This document shows positions 59,122 through 64,000 of a stretch of 64,000 bases of DNA, piece after piece (positions within the stretch are counted from its first letter, which is position 1; each line of letters begins with the position of its first letter). The stretch lies in assembly GCA_004431415.1 (NCBI GenBank), contig QPMI01000425.1:55262-119261 (forward strand). The letters are read 5' to 3'. The notes under the pieces are model-generated. The model was not told the origin of the DNA, did not search any database, and was given only the letters and a program-made list of their open reading frames with translations. This DNA comes from Cyanophora paradoxa (taxonomy: Eukaryota > Glaucocystophyceae > Cyanophorales > Cyanophoraceae). Position numbers and translations under genes: made by a program.

Positions 59122-62110
59122 ATGCCCCGCCAATCCAATAGAATCATCAAAGAGAAAAAAAACGAAATACTCGGTCTTTTAGGAACCCTTTTAGTCACTG
59201 GTGATATCACAGAATTCGAATATGATCGCCAGGCAGCAATCCTGGATAGGAGACCAAGATTATCTCAACTCACAGAAATTACAAATCGACTGTATGATCG
59301 TTTTGAGAAAATGGAGGAATTCAGGGATGAAGGTTTAAGGTTGGGAACAATTGAACCCGAGATTGAAGATGGGGAAGCAATGAACAAAGCATATTCCTGG
59401 TTAACCTATCGAGCAAGAGGTGAGGTTATCCAAGATGGGATTGAATTCTTGGAGAGAATTGCACCCAATCTACCACAGAGACTCAGACAGAAACTCCAAG
59501 ACCTGAGAGCAATTAAAACTCGTCTCACATTCATCTGTAAATTCACCAAAGTGAGTGATCCAAGGGTGTGGATCACCAAATTCATTTACAGTGATTACTT
59601 TGTCATCACAAGATCACGAAATATTGATGTTGAACTGCGAAATGCCCTTCAATCCATGCAGGAGCAGATGATGCAGGTGGACAGTTACAGACTGGATCGC
59701 ATTGAGATGCTGAGAGTGGTAATAATGTCTTATGCTCCTGTGGGTGGTTGCTTCTTCTCAACACCTGAGTGGATTGGATCAAAGAGAGCAACTGTGAATG
59801 TCAAGAATATTGATGGTCAAGACTGCTTCAAGTATGCAATCTTGGCTTACCTGCACCGAAATGATATTAATAAACACAAGAGCAATGAACCCAGCCAGTA
59901 TAGAAGATGGTTAAACGAACTCAATTTCGAGGGCATCCAATTTCCAGTTGCCTGTGATGCAGAGGTGATTGATCGATTTGAGGAGCAGAACCCTGAACTG
60001 AGTATCAACATTTATGGGGCAGATAATCAAGCACAGTGCTTCTATCCTCTTCACCAATCCAGCAACCCCAGGAGAAAGACCAAGATTAACCTTTTATTAA
60101 TCGAAAACGAAGAGGATGATAGAGGGCATTATATCACCATCATGTCTCTGAGTAGACTTCTGAAAACCACCTTTGATAAAGCCCATGATGGTCGCATTTA
60201 TTACTGTGAGACCTGTCTGTCTCGTTTCAGAACTCAGGAGAAGCTGGATGTTCATATAGAAGCGAATCGCTGCATTGATTGGAGGGAGAGCAAAGGTAAA
60301 TGCCCAAAATCTGGAAGTCACATTGCATTTGGGCTTCAACATCTTCGCAAAACTGTGTGGCTTCCCACTATCTGCTATGTGAAAATGGATAGTCACTCGG
60401 TTCCAATTGATGAGAACCGCAGCAAGAGAGAGGTAAAATCGGTTTCTCTAACAGTTGTGATGGGGGATGAGGTGATCTCTCATTATTTCGAGGGATCAGA
60501 TACACTTGGTGCTCTGTTTACCACTCTCACAGAGATCAGACCCCAAGTAATCCGCACTCTATTCACCAATATTCCAATGCACCCACTCACAGAAGAGCAG
60601 AAAGCACAATACAAGATCACTAAACACTGTTATATCTGTGCTGAACGATTTACCCATGAGAATTTCCCAGTGAGAGACCATTGTCATCAATCAGGAGCAT
60701 TTATTGGGAAAGCATGTCGAAACTGCAACCTCCACAGGAGAATCTCAAAGCAAACGAAAGTAGCAATTGTGGTGGATCACATGGATGAATGTGGACACGA
60801 AATATTCCGCAAAATTGCACAGCAAGATGATAAACTTCGTGTTGAGATCCTGAGCAAGAATTTCGATCAATACCTCTCCCTGCAATGGGGCATGTGGAAA
60901 TTCATAGATGCTTCGCACTTCATGGACTTCCAGGCAGTGGATGCAAGTGATCTAATGGGTAAATTCCAGACTTTCCGAGAATTGGCGTTTTCCCAATATG
61001 GATTAGATCCTGCCCATTATGTTTCGGCTCCTGGATTATCCTGGGATGCAATGCTAATTTACACCAGAGCAAAGATCGAGCAGATCAGTGATGTAGGGCA
61101 ATACGAATTTATTGAGAGGGCAATTCGAGGTGGGTTTGCTACAATGCCTACTCGATATGCAAAGGTGGAAAACCCAGATGACCATATAGTTCTCTTGGAT
61201 GCAAATAATCTGTATGGTTATGCTCTCATTCAAGAACTGCCCATTGGAGATTTTCGTTGGGAAGATGTCACAGAGGCACTTAAAGAGACCCAAGGACGAA
61301 GTGCCTTTATTGAAGTAGACCTGGAATACCCACAAACTCTCACAGATCATTACGATTTTCCACTTGTAGTAATAAAGAACAGTCACCACCGAAATGCTGG
61401 GTGGGTATCAACAAAAACTACTGATATCACAGGTGAGAAGATAAGCAAAGACCCCAAACTCACAGCAACATTCTCGCCCAAAAACAACTATGTGATTTCC
61501 CAACCTCTCTTGATCTATCTTGTGAGCAAAGGTATTATAATCACGAAGGTTCACAGGGTTCTCTCATTTGCAACCTCTGCATTTATGAAGAGTTATATTG
61601 ATCTAAATACGAAACTGAGGCGCCAATCTATGTCCAGATTCGAGAGTGACTTCTTTAAATTAATGAACAATGCAATCTATGGTAAATGCTCGAATCATGC
61701 AGGGGTCGCTCTGTGGTTAAGATTGCTAACAGTGAGAAACTCTGCAAGAAATATGCTGCAAGTCCACTCATCAAGGCAACCAATGTATTAACGAAAAAGC
61801 TGTTGCCTTTGAGATGTACTCAAAGCATGTTCACTTAGATAAACCTGTTGCAATTGGTGCTTTGTGCTGGATTTCGCGAAACTCCATAATAGCAGGTTCT
61901 TTATGATGTGGTGAGGAGAACTTGGGAAACAGCAGAGCTACTATTCCATGATACAGATTCTTTCTGTCTACTGCTGCATACAAATGATCTAAATAATGAG
62001 ATGAAGCGAATTTCTGACACCTGGATTGCAGTAATTATGATACTGCCACCCTCTCTATGATAGGAGAAATCGCTTGATTCCAGGTAAATATAAAAACGAG
62101 TTTCCAATGC
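59122..62110 (+). pseudogene. Maverick-type family B DNA polymerase, frameshifted after motif B
   Basis: The first 850 or so codons are open. An N-terminal stretch is shared with element 1 (MPRQSNRI). Then NVKNIDGQDCFKYAILAYL, FPVACDAEVIDRFEEQNP, a C2H2-like CETCLSRF...H, and CYICAERF...VRDHCHQSGAFIGKACRNCN (an Endo VII-like insertion) follow. Motif A is LLDANNLYGYAL and motif B FFKLMNNAIYGK. This is the classical Maverick protein-primed polymerase. From about 61,700 the frame shifts at least three times; KLCKKYAASPLIK, HVHLDKPVAIGA and the catalytic motif C (LLFHDTDSF, ~61,943-61,969) are still legible in different frames. The product is therefore truncated before motif C. Confidence 0.82.
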
Positions 62111-62570
62111 AAAGATTGTGGAGTATGTAGGTCTGAGATCGAAACTCTATGCTTTCAGAACTGAGACCTTTGATAAAATAAGATGTCTGGTACTCCTCAA
62201 AGAGGTTCACTTTGATGATTTCAAGAGATGCCTGTTTGAAGGCATCACCAAAACAGTAGCAGTAGTAAACAAGCGAAGACAAGACCACAACCTATATGAT
62301 TGGAGAGCAGAAGGGTGGCTCTAAACCAACTCGATAGCAAAAGGAAGATATTAGACGATGGAATTCACAGCATTCCATTTGGGCTCTAATCTACTTCATC
62401 AATCTTTCTTTTTCTTTGGTTTCGCTCTCCAAGAAGTAAAAACCGCGAATTAAATGCAGCAGCCATATACATCTTAATCCTGATCATTGGGGCTCAATTG
62501 CAAAGTAGTTGGAATTGTGTTCTCCTTCCACACAGACTCTTGCATTTATTATATGAGAGATAAGGTAAAG

Positions 62571-64000
62571 ATGCCTTCTACACAAATAGGATTGAGACAA
62601 CCACCAAGAATTGTGAGAAAAGAGGCAATTGAAGATCGAGGAATATTCTGCCATCACATTCCAGTGGAGGAGAAGAGCAGTCGAATATTAAAAAGATCAG
62701 AGATGGTCAAGCAATTAATCCAGAGACACTCCCAGCTGAGACAGCACCAAAAGAGTCGAAGATTGCTAAGAAGTTCTATGATCCCAGGACAGGCTACAAG
62801 GGATTTACTGCAATGAGACAGGAACTACCAGAGGAGAACTACAAGAAGATGAGAATGGTATGATAAGCAGGAGGTTGTCCAAATTAATGCACCCACCCTA
62901 TCTCGAAAAGAGATCCATGATTCCAATTAGGCAACCCTTGATACCTATGTATGATCTGCTCTTCTTTCCTGCATACAAAAGCAGAATGATGGTTATGATA
63001 CATTTATGAGTGCAATGGATCAACCCTGAGAACAGGGTTCATATTCAATGAGAGACAAAAGTGCTCTACTACACTTGCAGCATTCAAGCAACTTGAACAG
63101 AGAGTCCCCAGACCAATTGTTCGCATTCAGAGTGACAGTGGAAGCGAATTTACCAATGTTATTCACAGATTATTTGGGAACAAATTCATTGAGCATCAAC
63201 TAAGTGATGTTGCAGATCACAGAACCCAAGGTCGATTGAAGCCTTTAACAGACAGATCAAGAGATTGATCACAAACTACTGCATTGCAAATAATACTGCA
63301 CGATTTTTTGATGTGTTGGGTGATATTGAGTATAATTATAATAATACCATTCACTCTGCAACAAGAGAAAACCAGCAGAGACCACAGAAGCCCACTACAA
63401 AGAGATTGTGAATATGGAGGATCAGAGATTCAAGAAATCGATTGAGTATCTTGATGCTCTGAAACCTGGAATGTTTGTGAGAGTGAAAGTTGAAAAGAAT
63501 CCATTTGCAAAGCAGGGAGTGAATTGGTCTCGAATTGTTTATAGTGTGGAGGCAGAGAGGGCTTCAAGTTCAGAATCAGAAGTCCCAGTGGTGAGATAGT
63601 TGATGGTAGATTCGCTTTTCATGAACTGCTGCCCATTAAAGGTGTTGAGTATCATGAAACTCCCACAGTGGATGCTCTTGAACAGGCAAAAGAGGAAGCC
63701 AGGGTTGATTCAGCAATCAGAAAGGAGGGCATAGAAAAGCAAGTGAAGTACCAAAAGAACCCCTCACAGAAGCAAGAGCACAAAAGAAGGGAGAGTAGAG
63801 AAAGAATTAAAGAAGTTGACCATAGCAGGAACCCAGAAATTATCAGAAGTTAACAGTCAGAGTGGTATAATGACTTTTCAACCACCAAGAAACATATACT
63901 GCACCCAAACTCGATTAATTAACGAAGTGGTCAGAGGAAATAGATTAACAACGCTTTCGGAATCTCTTAGACCTCTGGCGAATTTTCCTCATTTGTCTAT
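62571..64000 (+). pseudogene. Retroviral-type integrase of element 2, multiply frameshifted
   Basis: It begins MPSTQIGLRQPPRIVRKEA, with RIVRK matching the element 1 start. Legible pieces in several frames: FYDPRTGYKG, IRIQSDSGSEF (second Asp at 63134-63136), IEAFNRQIKR (third catalytic residue Glu, 63238-63240), FNYNN-like EYNYNNTIHSA, LKPGMFVRVKVEK, and LTIAGTQKLSEVNSQ, matching the element 1 C-terminus. The tail continues past 63,870 toward the window edge. The gene cannot make a full protein as read, but it shows that Glu was the ancestral third residue where element 1 has Asn. Confidence 0.75.

Larger units (their letters stand above)
48709..64000. mobile_element. Element 2: Polinton-like, partly decayed, runs off the right edge
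   Basis: The same gene order as element 1 but in the opposite orientation: divergent minor capsid genes, major capsid, ATPase, coiled-coil, Cys-rich, AT-hook, primase-helicase, polymerase, integrase. DNA is more AT-rich than the flanks. The left boundary is not certain; sequence changes character at about 48.7 kb, and no copy of the element 1 terminal repeat or its zinc-ribbon gene is seen. The ATPase, polymerase and integrase are frameshifted; capsid and primase-helicase frames are intact. Confidence 0.82.

Noticed and set aside
63870-64000. Separate gene starting MTFQPPRN at the right edge
   Set aside because: The preceding in-frame sequence (LTIAGTQKLSEVNSQ) matches the C-terminus of the element 1 integrase, so this is the tail of the integrase pseudogene.

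Overview
The window looks like nuclear DNA of a microbial eukaryote (an alga or other protist) that carries two related integrated DNA viruses or transposons of the Polinton/Maverick (polinton-like virus) type. Host-like stretches are GC-rich, full of tandem repeats, and hold genes with short GT-AG introns: a histone H3 variant (8213-8772) and a C2H2 zinc-finger gene (36310-37140, minus strand). A decayed Helitron lies at about 45.0-48.6 kb. I cannot name the species.

Layout. 1-6177: four copies of a 1.0-1.8 kb satellite unit built from ~149-bp monomers. 6256-7690: the decayed end of a Polinton-like element. 7691-8875: host DNA with the three-exon H3 variant. 8876-35025: a complete 26,150-bp element (element 1) with 867-bp terminal inverted repeats and a perfect 6-bp target duplication, CGTACA. 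35026-48623: host DNA (zinc-finger gene, a large GC-rich array at 40.8-43.2 kb, the Helitron). About 48.7 kb to the right edge: a second, AT-richer, partly decayed element (element 2) in the opposite orientation, whose right end lies outside the window.

The elements share a syntenic core. A minor capsid gene diverges from a second minor capsid gene, followed by major capsid protein, packaging ATPase, a coiled-coil protein, a small Cys-rich protein, an AT-hook protein, family B DNA polymerase and a retroviral-type integrase. Together these make a particle, package DNA, replicate it by a probably protein-primed polymerase, and insert it. Both use an ATTATTTTCTC-like motif just upstream of several genes. 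They differ in replication equipment: element 1 fuses its polymerase to an SF1 helicase and a terminal HNH-like zinc module; element 2 has a separate primase-SF3 helicase and a classical Maverick polymerase. Element 1 also carries an S-adenosylmethionine decarboxylase, a 3,451-residue fibre protein with lectin-like and HxH repeats, and a zinc-ribbon gene duplicated in its inverted repeats.

Element 1 keeps every long frame open, but its integrase has Asn where the third catalytic acid (Glu) should be. Element 2 still encodes Glu there, but its integrase, polymerase 3' part and ATPase 5' part are frameshifted, while its capsid and primase-helicase genes are intact. The strongest leads are the decarboxylase, the polymerase-helicase fusion, the fibre, the integrase substitution and the H3 variant lying between two inverted element ends.
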